Origin: Acanthochlamys bracteata
Lineage: Eukaryota; Streptophyta; Magnoliopsida; Pandanales; Velloziaceae
NCBI GenBank assembly: GCA_019914995.1
Contig: CM034127.1
Location: 10,416,001-10,480,000 of the forward strand
Reading direction: 5' to 3'
DNA length: 64,000 nt
Positions 26,202-38,604 of this stretch are shown here, piece after piece; position 1 is the first letter of the stretch, and each line of letters starts with the position of its first letter. The notes beneath the pieces are model-generated. The model worked only from the letters and a program-made list of their open reading frames with translations, was not told where the DNA came from and made no database searches. Position numbers and translations under genes: made by a program.

Positions 26202-26282
26202 GGCTATCCACCTCCTGGAGCGTACCCTCCCCCAGGATCTTATCCGCCACAGGGCTATCCTCCACCTGGCTATCAAAAATAG

Positions 26283-27228
26283 GCTCATTCTAGGAAGTCG
26301 TTACTTGAAGAGGTATTGGGTTTTCAACATTGGATAAGATGAAATATCAAAGTGTCTGAATGTATCTTTTTTGGTACTTGGGATTGTATTATGTGTGCAA
26401 AGATTGTTTGTAGAAAGACTTCTTAGTTTCCTCTAAACATATGCTAGTAGCTAAGTGAGTTTTGTCCCCCCATACTTTTCCATCAATATATGATAATAAG
26501 AATCTACCAGTTTTATTATTTTATACCCAGCTGGTGTGCAGCAGTTGATGAGCTCGACTTTACTTTCAACTTTAAGCTAGCCGATTATTATATTTTCAGA
26601 AAAGCTGATAAGCTTATTATGCGTATAGTTTCAAGTTTTCTATATCTCGTGCAGGTGCTGCATCCGACGGGTTCTGAATCAACTCTGTGGACTACATATT
26701 ATATGTAGCATCGAATGTTTCATTGTTAAGCTTAAGTTGTCTTCTGAATTTGGTAGAATATGAAACCTGCTACTGTGTTCTTTCATTTCATTGAAGATTC
26801 TGAACTTTCAACAAAACTGAAACGGAGACAAACAGAACACGTGTTTGTCGCAGTGTGTTGGCCCTGCAAGCAATTACTGCGTTATCGATAAAACTCTCTA
26901 CAATCATCTTCTTACTTTCCTGCACGATCTGTTTGCTTGTTTCTTAGAACTGAAAAACTATGACAACATATTACTGAACTGCAAGCACGTTTAGCAGCAG
27001 ACCAGTTTCAGTACCTGCAGTGCAGGTAAAGAATTTCTATATGATACCCAAATAACAACAACAGTATGTAATTATGCTTTCAAACATTGTAAGGGCGTAC
27101 AAGTATTTTCTTAATTAGTTTAATCTGTTAATATCAAAGGATTATTATATATATATATAATAGTAAACTCACATAATGCTGGAGGGTGATCAAAGAGCTA
27201 GGTTTCATTGAGGCAACTTCAACGACTC
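26283..27228. other. Intergenic spacer and 3' region
   Basis: This holds the probable trailer of the PLAC8-like gene, then spacer with a TA run near 27150. The open frame at 26490-26708 has no recognisable product. No gene seen. Confidence 0.5.
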
Positions 27229-30194
27229 ATGGCTTCACCAAGGTGTTGGTTTCCTCTTCTTGTGTTATCGGCTGCATTATCGATAGCTTCATCTCCAGCA
27301 GCAGTTGATGTGCATATTTCGGACGTTTCCAGCCAACACCTTGGAAACTGGTTCATGCAACATTCTACGGCGATGAATCTGCATCAGAAACAATGGGTTT
27401 GTATCTTCTCCTCTACTCTGTTCAGCCATTGCATATAGCACCTTACTGAGTTGAGTGCTGATTAGGTTTGCTAAATGTTCATATATACGTCAAGTATACA
27501 TATAAGTTTTTACTAATTTCTTGTTAATTTTCTTTCTGATGATTAGGTGGTGCCTGTGGGTATGGAAACCTGTTCCAGACAGGTTACGGAACAGATACCG
27601 CAGCACTTAGTACCACGTTGTTTAAGAACGGATTTGCCCGCGGGCAATGATACCAGATCCGATGCGTGGGTCGCGTTGGTGTTTCCGTGGCTCTCCGATG
27701 TCCACAGTAACCGCCACAAACCTTTGCCCTCCGAACTGGTCCAAGGACTCCAATAACGGAGGCTGGTGCAATCCACCCAAAGTCCACTTTGATTTGGCGA
27801 AGCCTGCATTCATGAAGATTGCCGCTTGGAAGGCCGGGATTGTCCCCGTTATGTACCGCAGGTAATATCCATTCCATATGCGCTGAAATGTTCTACTTGT
27901 TATATAAGCATTATTATGCATGCATTGCTTTTAAGTATAATTTATACTACGCGGAGGTCAATTACCAGGATACAGAATTTACCCCAAAGCAAGTGTATGG
28001 ATCAGTATGCAAACATTCATAATAGTGTAAGAGGATCATGGAGTTGAAAATATTTTTTTTAGAAAAAGAGCTTACTTAAAATTATTTCAAATACGAATTT
28101 ATTTTTTATCTAAAAAGAATAAACAAATTATACATATAAAATTTTAATGATATATTATTCAATTATATTTGCTAAATAAAAAATAGAATACTATAAAAAA
28201 TTTATAGAAATAAAACAAAAAAATTTAGAAAAAAACATTTTAATAAGTATCTCCAAACATGCACTAAAGTTGTCCTAATTTTCATAACTCGGGCCTGATT
28301 GTCCAAATAGACCCATAAACGTGAAGCCCATTTATTATTTGCCTATTCAATTTACAATTGCTCCTGCATTCAAACAACTAGTTGAAGACTTCCATTCATC
28401 GTTTCCAACGTACGCTATACATGGTTTTTCGGAGTGCCTTGCGTCAAAAGGGGAGGCTTGCGATTTAAATTCCAAGGTGTTGGAATTTTCAAGTTAATTT
28501 TGATGATAACAATAAATTAAAAATTATATTTTATATTAGACTAATAATTTAAAATCAAGTTCTGCAGGATTAGATAAATCAAGCTTATTTTACTTACGGC
28601 AGATAACAATAATAGTCATTAAAAAGCCAGCTGCTCTGCTACTGTAAATCAAACAACATACAAATACAGAGAATTCTATAGTCATACTACAGCCAGCTAC
28701 TTAACTGTTGAAGCATACGAAGACTTTTCTGTATCGCTCAAAACAGAGTATTGGGTTCAACACCAAAACTTCAGCTCAAGTTTTTCATTTCAAAATCTTC
28801 TGTACTTACAACTTACTGAAACAAATCAGATGATACAAGATCCACAACGAGCAAAAAATTTATCCTCTTTACAAAAAGAAAAAGCTGAATGATCAAGGAA
28901 AGAAAACAAATTATACAACTAAGTTTGACTAATTAAGTCAAGACTGGCAAGTCAAATAGATCGAAAGCAGACAATCTGGGATGGATTTAATTTGGACAAG
29001 CCAACTCAGCTCTTATATTCCAAATAACAACTTAGCTAAATCAAATTCACAATTACTGGCGGATAAATTCAAATCTCTCCATACTGCATTTAATGCCATG
29101 AAGATATTGCACCAAGATAGCCGAAAGCAATCGTGGAAGCGGTTGATTAACCGCTGAACAAACTGCTCCCTCTCTGTCTTGAAAGTCTATCAACGCAAAA
29201 AGGTGCCAACGACAATCCTTTTCAACGGGAAAAATCGTCCTGCATAGAGATGAAATTCTATAAGAAGGGAGGTAGAGCAACAGAAAAGAGTGAGCAGAAA
29301 ACAAACAAAAATATATAAAAACTCAACAGCTCTACAACGTTATTACTCAAGCAAATTGAAACCTTACTGCTGATCACATTGAAGATATATCTCTCAGCAA
29401 CTATTTTGATCATCTCATCAGAAAAATTTCGAAAACACTCAATCATCATGAAATAGATCCTGTGCTCAACTTTTATTATTTTCCTGTAATTTCATACTGA
29501 TTCTGTAACAGAGGTGCTGCGGGCATCTGGTAAAGAAACTCAGGTGGAGCTTGGTGAAAGTTTTTAAACTTTATAATAGAGCTAGCATATCAGTCAGAGG
29601 GGCAGTGGTGTCCAGTAGGCTGTGAGAGGTTGTCTTGGTGAAGAAACTCTGTAAAAGTAAGTGTGCTTGGTGAAATACTTTGCTCTTGGTGTATATGTAG
29701 CTTATTAAAGTTTTAGTGAAGTTTTGGCTTTTGTGATAGAATATCCATAGATGTAGGCAAAGATATTTTGTCTAACCACGTTAAATACTTTGAGTACTAT
29801 TTTTTTTATCTAAATCAGCAAATATTCTAATACTTTCTGTCTGCAGGTTACATAACTAACTCAGCCGGTTGTAAGCTTGCTGTCTGTAAGATCATTAAGC
29901 TTCACAAAAATTTTTATTTATTAACTCAATTCATCTCTCTCCTTTTGAGTTAATCTTACAGGAGATTCAACACAAGGCAATGGGTACTAGTTACTCGTGT
30001 ACGTGATAAACGTAGGCGGAGCAGGTGACATATCAGGGATGTGGGTGAAAGGAAGCAGGACTTCCTGGATCAGCAACTGGGGAGCATCTTACCAGGCTTT
30101 CGCTTCCCTTGGAGGCAAGTCTCTGTCTTTTAGGCTCACATCATACGCTACTCGGCAAACGATCGTCGCATTCAACGTTGCCCCTAGCAGCTGA
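27229..30194 (+). pseudogene. Alpha-expansin pseudogene split by a solo LTR
   Basis: Expansins are secreted wall-loosening proteins. Three exons are recognisable: 27229-27396 (signal peptide FPLLVLSAALSIASS, then HATFYGDESASETMG), 27547-27861 ([20 protein letters not shown] ... [12 protein letters not shown] ... GIVPVMYRR) and 28433-30194 (VPCVKRGGLRFKFQGNGY ... [20 protein letters not shown]). Lesions seen: a frame change near 27302-27320 between signal peptide and mature part; a Cys to Arg change and TGC to TGA at 27648-27650; a one-base loss near 27667; a GG where the exon 3 acceptor AG should be; an LTR inserted at 28478-29972; TGG to TAG at 29988-29990; a likely 9-base loss in WISNWGAS; and a short C-terminus (NVAPSS, then stop) that lacks the usual tail. 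It cannot make expansin. The adjacent KNAT7 gene is intact. Confidence 0.93.
28478..29972 (+). mobile_element. Solo LTR (Copia-type) inside the expansin exon
   Basis: The 1,495 bp segment begins TGTTGGAATTTTCAAGTTAA and ends GAGATTCAACA, giving the TGTTG...CAACA ends typical of plant Copia LTRs. It is flanked by perfect 5-bp duplications, CAAGG at 28473-28477 and again at 29973-29977. Removing it and one CAAGG rejoins the expansin codons FKFQGNGY exactly in frame. No internal retroelement region is present, so it is a solo LTR left by recombination. Its first 150 bases resemble the LTR that begins at 43685 on the minus strand, including the AAGTTGATTTTGATGAT-like start and a GCAGGATT motif. 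Confidence 0.93.
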
Positions 30195-30866
30195 AGCATA
30201 GGGCTCACCTATGAAACTAACGTCAATTTCTCTTGATCATGAAACACAAAGGTATTGAGATCTGGAGTTCTTGTGTTATGTTAATTGGAGACAGTAATTA
30301 ATCATGAGTTTTCTACGCATTTTTGGGAAGGTCATCGCTATATGTATGTACAGAGACTAGAGAGAGAGAAAGATTATAGTTTTTTTCCACCTCAGTTTGG
30401 ATACTTCTCATTTCTTTTTGTTATTATCTGTGCTTTTTTTCTTAATGTACTGATGATCAGAAATAAATAATGCTTAATTTTAAGAAGTCGAATTAATGCA
30501 CGTCAATAAGCAGAATATAACTTATAGAAAAACCAATTATTTTTCTTATTCTTTGATTGGTTGAGATGTGAAAAAATGTATTATTGGTACAAGGAATGAT
30601 CACAAAGTAATATACATATGTGTGAAAACTTATGCTTGTGTGTAGAGGGTTAATAAAAGCATGCATGTCAAATCAAACAAAAGTAGCAGTTTTACATCAA
30701 TCTATGATCAATATATTTACTCCCGACTTCTTCTGAATGAAATATTTGGTACATATGGTGATATAAACCTAACTGCCTCACCTGCAAAAGAGAATTAAAC
30801 TTTTTTAGTGATTAACTTGAAGAACACAGAAACGATTAGCTTATAATAATATTTGTTGTTGTTGTT

Positions 30867-33800
30867 TTACCTCTTTCTTTTGGATTTTAATGTGGTTGCA
30901 GATTGAGAATTGTTATGCCAATTACGTTTTCTTTGATTGATGAACCAATTGTTGATTTGCTTCAGTTGCAAGCCAGTCTCCTCAACAAGCTTTGCTTTGT
31001 CATCTTCCTGCAAAACCCATATTTATGTATAAATCCACTTGATTCAATGGCAAGATATATACATCTTTCATCAGGCAGGATATATATGAATCACAATATA
31101 AGGAATTCAACATATATTATCTAGATATTTAGTAGGTATTAAACTTATGGAGTTTATCACATGCATGGTTCTTTCCAAGTTAGGTCTATGATAATGTGTA
31201 ATGATACATATTTATTATATCTTATTGTTATAATAAATATTTTAGATTTTTTATAAAATTTTATTCATAATATGAATTAATTTAATTTATTTTATTTTGT
31301 GAAGTACACGTGAATAAAGAAGCAAATTATTAAAGGAATAAAATAAAAGAGCTAATCATGGAAGAAAATATCAAACGGCGATTCTCATTGATGCATTTGA
31401 CCAATCAAATCTAAATCAAAAATTTAGCATTAAATCTAGCATCAAATATAGCAACAAATCTAATCCGAATATCCTGAAGATATCTTTTGCCTAATTTTGT
31501 GGGAGAAAATTCTACTATAAAAAGAGGTGAGTGGAGAGCCAAAAAGGGCCATCGAAGGAGCAACGAAGAGGCAACGGAGAGCCGACGAAAAAACCTAGAG
31601 AGAGCCGAACGGGAGACAGAAGGAAGATCAGATTAAGAGACGAAAAATTTTTCAGATTTGTTTTCTTCTCTTTTTACTCATGTTTTATTTTTCATACAAT
31701 ATTATTGTGTGTAATATTAATATGAGTGGCTAAATTCTCTAAACTGGAGTTAGAATGAAACCCTAATAAATTTAATTTATTTTTTGAATATTATGTGATG
31801 TATGGATTGTTGATTTTATGTGAGTTGTTAATTCTTGTTTGAAAGGATGCTTAGAAGTTAAATTTGCATACATGATTAGTATTGAGTTTGATATCTAAAT
31901 TATTATATTAATTGTGTTTGCGAGGACCAATCGGAGCATAATTTACGAATTACAGGATTAATAACTGTAGTTAATATTTACTGGACTAAAGTGAATGTAA
32001 CTACATGATTTATGATTTCGCAGAACTTAATGCATTGTTAGTAATTTCTAAATAAGGAGTTAGAATATCACTAGCGATAGGTGATTTTATATAGGACTAA
32101 GGTTAAAGTCATAATTAGAAATCGTATCTAAGAACTGGACCAAGGTGTTAGATATAAGATCTTCATAATCATAATAATCTATTATCATATTTATTTAAAG
32201 ATTAAATTAGAGGCATTAGTGGTGGATTCTAAAACTCCAGTTATTTGCATACATGTTTTCTCAATCCGTGCGTTACTTTTTGTTCTTAGTTCTCGTACAC
32301 TTTTGATTAGCTTTCACAAACAAATTTTTGTTAGTTAAAAACTTGAATTAGAGTTAATAATAATTTCTGTGGAACAAACTCGTTATCTGCTATACGGTAG
32401 ACGACAACCGTGCACTTGCGGGATAGACTAGAATAGAATCACTAAGTTTTTTCTTAGTTGATTTTGTCTATATCAAGTTAGGTCTAGGCTATCTTTGGCC
32501 AACAATCTCAATTACATGTACATATGTCGAAAAGTGCAGCAGGACTTTGTTTTAATGAAGCTCTCAAGGCACAGAAAGTCACTAAAAAAAAGTAATAGGG
32601 AAATTTCTAAGTGCAATTTTAACATTTATGTTTATGACCAAATGTTTTAGTTATCTATATATATACTATATGTAAATCTAGTTTAGTTCAGTTTATAGCA
32701 AAAACATGTATAATGAAGTTATGATCCATTTTACTGTAAATAAGAAATATTTTGCATTTTTTTAGTCATAGGAATATGAAAGAAGCAGTGATTGCCCTAT
32801 GCTACTAGGTTAAATATATGCATGTTCCTTAATTCAGATCACTTCACTCTGTTAGAGATCTAGTGTGTGTAATCACCTATTGGATACTACGCAATTAAGA
32901 TCTTGAGTTTCTCCACCCACACCATGTTGCTTTAGGTTGGATTATATAATTACTATAATATTCAAGTTAGGTTTGTTTCTAACATGTTCAACACTGATAT
33001 ATGTGATATGTGATAGATATGAATATAACAAATAAAGCATAAAGATATAAGAAGTTCTTAAGATAGAACGCATAGAACTCACAGTTGGATAAGGCCATTT
33101 GGAATGTTGTTGCCACCACTGCTTCAAAACTGACGTTGTATCCCCTGGTAACTTTCCCGCCCTTCTTTTTCTCAGAATTTCTTCTCTTACATCTTCAATT
33201 CTCGATTTAAACCCCTATATATATGCAATTTTAAATAAAAACTCATACGAAAGATAAAAATTTAGATGAATTATAATCATGTTGTATAGATAGTTACCTG
33301 CTTTAGCTCAAGTTTTAATTCTTGTCTGACTCTCTCCATCAAGGTTCTCTCTGATTCAGTTGGAAGAAGCGGACCAAATCCCATGGTATCATGCGCATCA
33401 ATACCCATATCTAATGGATAATCAAGGTGAAGATCATCCTCATCATCTGACATTGTAGCTCCTGATCCTTCCTCTAGGGTTACCTCTGCAAAAGCATTTG
33501 ATCAATCTTTCATTTATTGGAAACGTATAAATGTCTAGCATACGAAAACGGATGTGAATATAGAAACTGATTCATCGCCGTCGATCTTATATATAGTAGC
33601 TTTCGCTTGTTGACAAGAATTTGAAGATGTCACAACACATACTGCACTTTCGTGAAGGAGCTAGGCATGAAAACAAAGGTCAGTTTAATCGTGTTAGGTA
33701 CAATGCACACAGTGAAGGGTGTTTGAATGTTCCTTTCCCTATCCTACATGTTATTTCTGTTTGCCGGAGCATAGAAGTAGAATTATTTCCTGAAGCTTGT

Positions 33801-35412
33801 CTCAAATAAAAATGTACTCTGTCCCTACACTGACTTTACATATGTAACTGATAGTATTCATAGTACTTACGTAGGTTTCGTTCGTACACATTCTTTTGAA
33901 AACATACCAAAAGTTAAATACTGATTGCGTCGTTCTTACGGCTATTTTCAAGATGGCAATCCATTTTCTTCTGCTGAGAGCTACCAAAATTCGTTCTATT
34001 CTATGATTCATCAAGATAGTAGTAAATCGAAACTAAACATCTCTCAGGCAAAGCAAAAGATCATGAAAGATTGAGCAACGAGTAGTTCACTTTTATGAAA
34101 TTTCGAGATCGCTTTATTAAACATATCCACATGCTATTGTTTCCTTACATGTAGTTTTTCTTCCCAACCTCTCTGAACTCCTTTTTCTATAATGAAAATA
34201 CATAACATGTTGTATTAATTCAAGCCTAGTAGTTTCTTGAAGACCCTATATGTACAGAAGTAACAACGACGACTAATATGCTCTCACCTTTCGGTGGTTG
34301 TACCTATACCTATATATACACGAAGCATGCAACAACCATGATTTTGTAAGGTAGCAATTGTGATTCTCATCCTCCTTAATTGATGGATACTGTGGGTTCA
34401 AGTCAGGATTGTTGTATATATTAGAGAAGAAGCTTTTGCATAATAATTAAGCAGAGATATTGATTAGTAGTGGGTGTTTGAAGCGTGACAAGCAAGTAGA
34501 TAGCATCCTTCTACCTAACTTAACTACCGTTTATGGACCCCTTCTTCTTCCCTTACCTTCCTTAATATTCCTCTATCATCCACCGCATCATTAACCAAAA
34601 ACCTCCTTATTCATTGATCCATCCTGTCAAAGAAACAAACAAAACAAACTAGCTCTCTAATTATCTTATCTTTCATCTACTAACGCAGCTTCGATGCCTT
34701 ATTCGAGCTTCAAGCTTCTAAAATTGGCGTAAAATTAACTATAACATGTTTCATAACAAAACCTTAGATGAATTGAAGTGACTGCAAATTCTATATGCAC
34801 CTAAACTCTAAGTCTCCAAGTGCTTGAATTTTTTAAAAAACGGTAAACACTAATATACTTAATTATGTACGTACCAGTGAGATCTTGCAGTGACTGCTCG
34901 ATCTCTCTACAAGCCATGACCGCTTCAACGGCGTGGACTCGTACATGTTGCTGTAATTGTTCCTTGAACGAGCACAACACCAAGAGATACTGCGTCTAAT
35001 TAATTGAGACCAATTTAAAGTAAGGGAATTAAATAAAGAAATAAGAAAGAGTTGATTTTAAAACTAGGGTTAACTAATAGAAGGGAAGTTAGCTACTGAC
35101 AAGGAAAGCATCGAGCTCCTGCTTATCAGAAGGCGTAAGCACAGGGCGGTGCCTAGCTGCATAGGAACGGAGAAGGTGCCCGGCTTGAGAAAGTTGTGCA
35201 TCAATTAACGGAAGGTGATCGATCGGAGTGGCTACTCGAAGACAACCTACATGAGCAGAAAGCAACTGCTCCCATAAAGGGTGCACCGCCATCTCCGCCT
35301 TTAACAGTTGCTGATGCTCTTCGACAGCAGCAGCAGCAGCCACTGCCGCTGACGAAGAGCACTCTCCTCTATCTCCTCCTGTTCCTCCTCCTAATCCTCC
35401 TATATCAATCAT
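30867..35412 (-). CDS. KNAT7: Class II KNOX homeodomain transcription factor (KNAT7-type)
   Basis: Five exons on the minus strand: 35412-35101, 34995-34875, 33485-33298, 33214-33083 and 31007-30867. All phases match and the product is about 297 residues (Arabidopsis KNAT7 is 291, from memory). KNOX1 lies at about 36-77 ([20 protein letters not shown]), KNOX2 at 97-146 ([20 protein letters not shown]), ELK at 193-215 ([20 protein letters not shown]), and the three-residue-extended homeodomain from about 222, ending with [19 protein letters not shown]. The Ala/Gly-rich N-terminus (5-30) is typical. KNAT7 is a nuclear regulator of secondary cell wall formation and works with BELL homeodomain partners. 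The first in-frame ATG is at 35412. Intron 4 (2.07 kb) sits at the conserved PYPT/ED homeobox position and contains an inserted LTR-like element. I see no disabling change. Confidence 0.96.
31189..32475 (+). mobile_element. Solo-LTR-like insertion in KNAT7 intron 4
   Basis: The 1,287 bp segment starts TGATAATGTGTAATGATACA and ends TTTTGTCTATATCA, giving TGATA...TATCA inverted termini. It is flanked by AGTTAGGTCTA at 31178-31188 and 32476-32486 (13 bp if the preceding CA is counted). A TATA-like CTATAAAAAGAG lies near 31515, and a typical LTR 3' segment (CCGTGCACTTGCGGGATAGA) near 32410. These features suggest a gypsy-type LTR. The frame at 31531-31725 is part of it and not a gene. The 11-bp duplication is longer than the usual 4-6 bp. 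Confidence 0.72.
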
Positions 35413-38270
35413 CACTTAAAGAAAATAAGTAATTTCAAATACAGTACTGATGATCGAATGAAAAAAAGAGAGAAGAAAGAGATATCACTTAATTTCAATT
35501 TATTGAAAGACGGAAAGGCAAATGGAATTAGCTATCTGTTTGTGTCCATCTTATATAGAAGAGATGGTGTTGAATGAAATGAATGCAAGTCTACAACAGA
35601 GAAGATAAAAGCTAAGCTGTAGCATAGCTAAGGTAAGAAATTAAAGAAGGGAATCGGGCATATTAGTTAGTCGTTGATTTGGAAAACAAGCTAAGCTAAG
35701 TCGCTAGTGATTTAATATATACAAAGAAATATAATGAAAAACGTTGATAGGTGTATACATGTGCGTTTGTTTTCTTAGGAGAAAAAAGAAGAAAGTTTTG
35801 AACTTTCTCGTGGAAAACAATAATAGTTCTTTCGGGGACCATATAATAGTCTCACACTTGCTAAATTTACGTAAATACCCATTATTTTAGTAAGAATAAC
35901 TATACATACGTACGTATTTGCGTGGGTAGTGCTGTAATCTTAGCTTTATTTGAATTAATTAAGGCCGTTCATTGGTTGGATGCCTCAATAATCAATGAAA
36001 TGAGTTGGTATTTGATTTCTTTTCTTTGCTTCAATTAAATCCCGTGCTTGAACCACAGAGCCTTTAATAATCAGCAGTAGAGGCTGAGCTGCGGTTTTAC
36101 ACAACTACTTCTTTTCAAGTTTCAACTTGAAAGTGGTAGCCTGATTAAAGCAAAAAAAAAAAAAAAGTAGGGTAGACCCAAGAAACAAAACTACAGTTAA
36201 AGACTTATTTATATATGTGATTCAGTTGATGGATTAATAATTGATTGATTCATGTGAAGCAACCTTTGATTTTGTTAGTTTTGATTCTTATATATATATA
36301 TATATATATAGATATATATATATGTGTGTGTGTGAGAGTAAGGGATGAAGAGAAAGTGATAGATGGTCATGAAAGAATTTAATTTGATGAATTGAGTGGC
36401 TCTTAGGGACAAGTTGGCACTGCAGCTGGTGGCTTTTTAGTTAGTTGGGTAGTTCAGACCAGCCACATAATCGTCACTTAATATCTTGCAATGATAATAA
36501 TGTTAGTATTTCATAGATTGAAAAATCATTATTTTAGCACATTAGTCATGCATCAAGGTTTTTCAGATAAAATCACCAAATTTTCAGATAATCGACTGAG
36601 CTGGTAGAACTCTGGACCATGACAAAGCTCAAAAGTCACAAGGGTAACACATAGCCTTATGTCTTCTTTTATCAGTGTTTTTTTTAATCAAATAGTAAAA
36701 TCTTTATTAGCAGTGAACCAAGATGTCGAATCATTAAAGCAGTTATTGACTACCACTAGAGCCTCTGTTTTTTGTTGGATGGAATTACGTTGCTAGAAGT
36801 AATTTTCTATGACTACGTTCGAGAGGGATATAAACATTTAAACCATAAGGTAGGAGAGCTTGTTGGACATGCCTAAAGTTTTTCACTTAAATCAGCGTAT
36901 CTCTAAAGCTGATTTTTATTTTTTTATTTCATATTTTTTAATATATTTTTTATAAATATATAAAAAATTTATTTAAAAATTTTTTAAATATAAAAAAATC
37001 TACTAATAAAAAATTTTTATTATTTATTTTTATTATTTTTTATAAAAAAATAAAAAAAAATTTATTTTAAAAAAAAATTATTTTATGAGTATTCCTAAAC
37101 GTCTCCTTAACCTGCTAAAATTGTGAACAATGTGAAGTTGGTGGGATGTTATGAAACATTTAATTTTCTCATGCACCTAACAGTAAGTTAAGAAACACAA
37201 ACTGTAGACGTGCGTTGTGGGTACAATCTCTTTTCTACTTTTTTCAGTCAAAATGTTTCATGTCGGAGAAATTAGAAAACTATTACTTCAAACTAAAGTG
37301 TGCATGGAAAAGTTTGTAAACCAAACTCTGTGGTTATTCTCTGTGTTCTTTGTACTGATGGTATCTTGACTGGAAATTGAGCAATCTTCTCTATGTGAAT
37401 AGTTTCTTTTGTTCCTCTTAACTTGTAAGATTGGCAACTCCATTGTCGTTCTTAATCTTCTCATCAGAATTTGATTTCAATCATTTCACAATCTATATGT
37501 GTGTGTGTGTGGTTTTCTTCAAATCAATCTCTTCGCGTTTGCCATGAAAAGGAAAATCTTCCTTTTTCTTTAGATAGAAAAAGCAAGGGATGCTGTCTTT
37601 CACGCTTGACTTTGATCGACATAACTACTTTCCCAATGTTCTTTCTTTTTTTCTTTACTTTCATTCAATTTTCAGAGCTTTTCTTTCTATGCATATGATA
37701 TTAAGCCAATACATGCATGTACGCCGTATAACTAGAGAGTTTTGGAATCGTATAGCGTTCAATGATTTTCAGTCTCATTCTCTTTACCAGCTAGCAAATG
37801 ATAACTATGTTCTAAAATGACACTTAAAGCTTGGAGTATCCGCGAATTATGGGAACGGGAATAGGGATAGGGGACAACCACTGAACGAATGGTTACTTTC
37901 GAACTTTATATTGAAAACTCATAAGGAGTTCGTAGGAAGAATAAAAAAAGTTAGCAACTCAGAAGACAGATGAGAGTGAGAGAGATGTGATGTAGAAAAG
38001 CAACCTGCGTCGAACTCATTGTCGCCGAATAGTGTCGGCGGTCGTCTTGCTGGTAGTTTGGGGTGGTGCTGTTGGCTTTATCATCCTTCTTTGGTGTGCC
38101 CATTTTATTTGTTCCACCTACACCACCATGCTTTTGTGTGTTGTATCTGCTACACATTTTTTAAGTCATGTGATATAAGAAGTTTCAATACCATGGTTTG
38201 AGGAATTGAATAAGATTTAAAATTTAAGCGCTCTCTCTGGTTCTCTCGGTGACTATTTCTATTATCCACC
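35413..38270. other. KNAT7 upstream region and intergenic DNA
   Basis: Upstream of KNAT7 there is a possible TATA box (CTATATAAG on the minus strand, about 35550-35558), about 140 bases before the start codon. Further out are a poly-A tract near 36150, a long TA run at about 36289-36322 followed by GT repeats, and a decayed miniature element at about 36862-37110. Open frames at 37471-38201 overlap on both strands and have no recognised product. Confidence 0.5.
35550..35558 (-). promoter_or_regulatory. Candidate TATA box for KNAT7
   Basis: The minus strand reads CTATATAAG, about 140 bases upstream of the ATG, at a plausible distance for a short leader. There is no transcript evidence. Confidence 0.35.
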
Positions 38271-38565
38271 GTACAAGATAATTCATCATCTGTTATTAGT
38301 GTTAAACTAAATAGGTCATTCTTTTTTGTCTCAATTTGTTGAAATATATGTTACTGAGAAGGATAAGATGAGTTATCTCACTGGAGAAATAATACGACCT
38401 AAAAAAATTGATCATATTTATATCTGATGAAGAATTGACAATGCTATCATTCAAACATAGTTTATCAACTTTATAAAACTAACTGTAATGAAGATATTTA
38501 TCCGATTTCTGACTGCCAGAGAGATGCTTGAACTGCTGTGTACAAAACATATTATAATGATTCTA

Positions 38566-38604
<39 letters not shown>

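Noticed and set aside
31531..31725. 64-codon frame in the KNAT7 intron
   Set aside because: It falls inside the LTR-like insertion, just after its TATA-like box, in a purine-rich leader. Not a gene.
31176..32486. Reading the flanking AGTTAGGTCTA as a SINE or LINE target duplication
   Set aside because: No poly-A end or RNA polymerase III boxes were seen; the TG...CA ends and LTR-like 3' segment favour an LTR.
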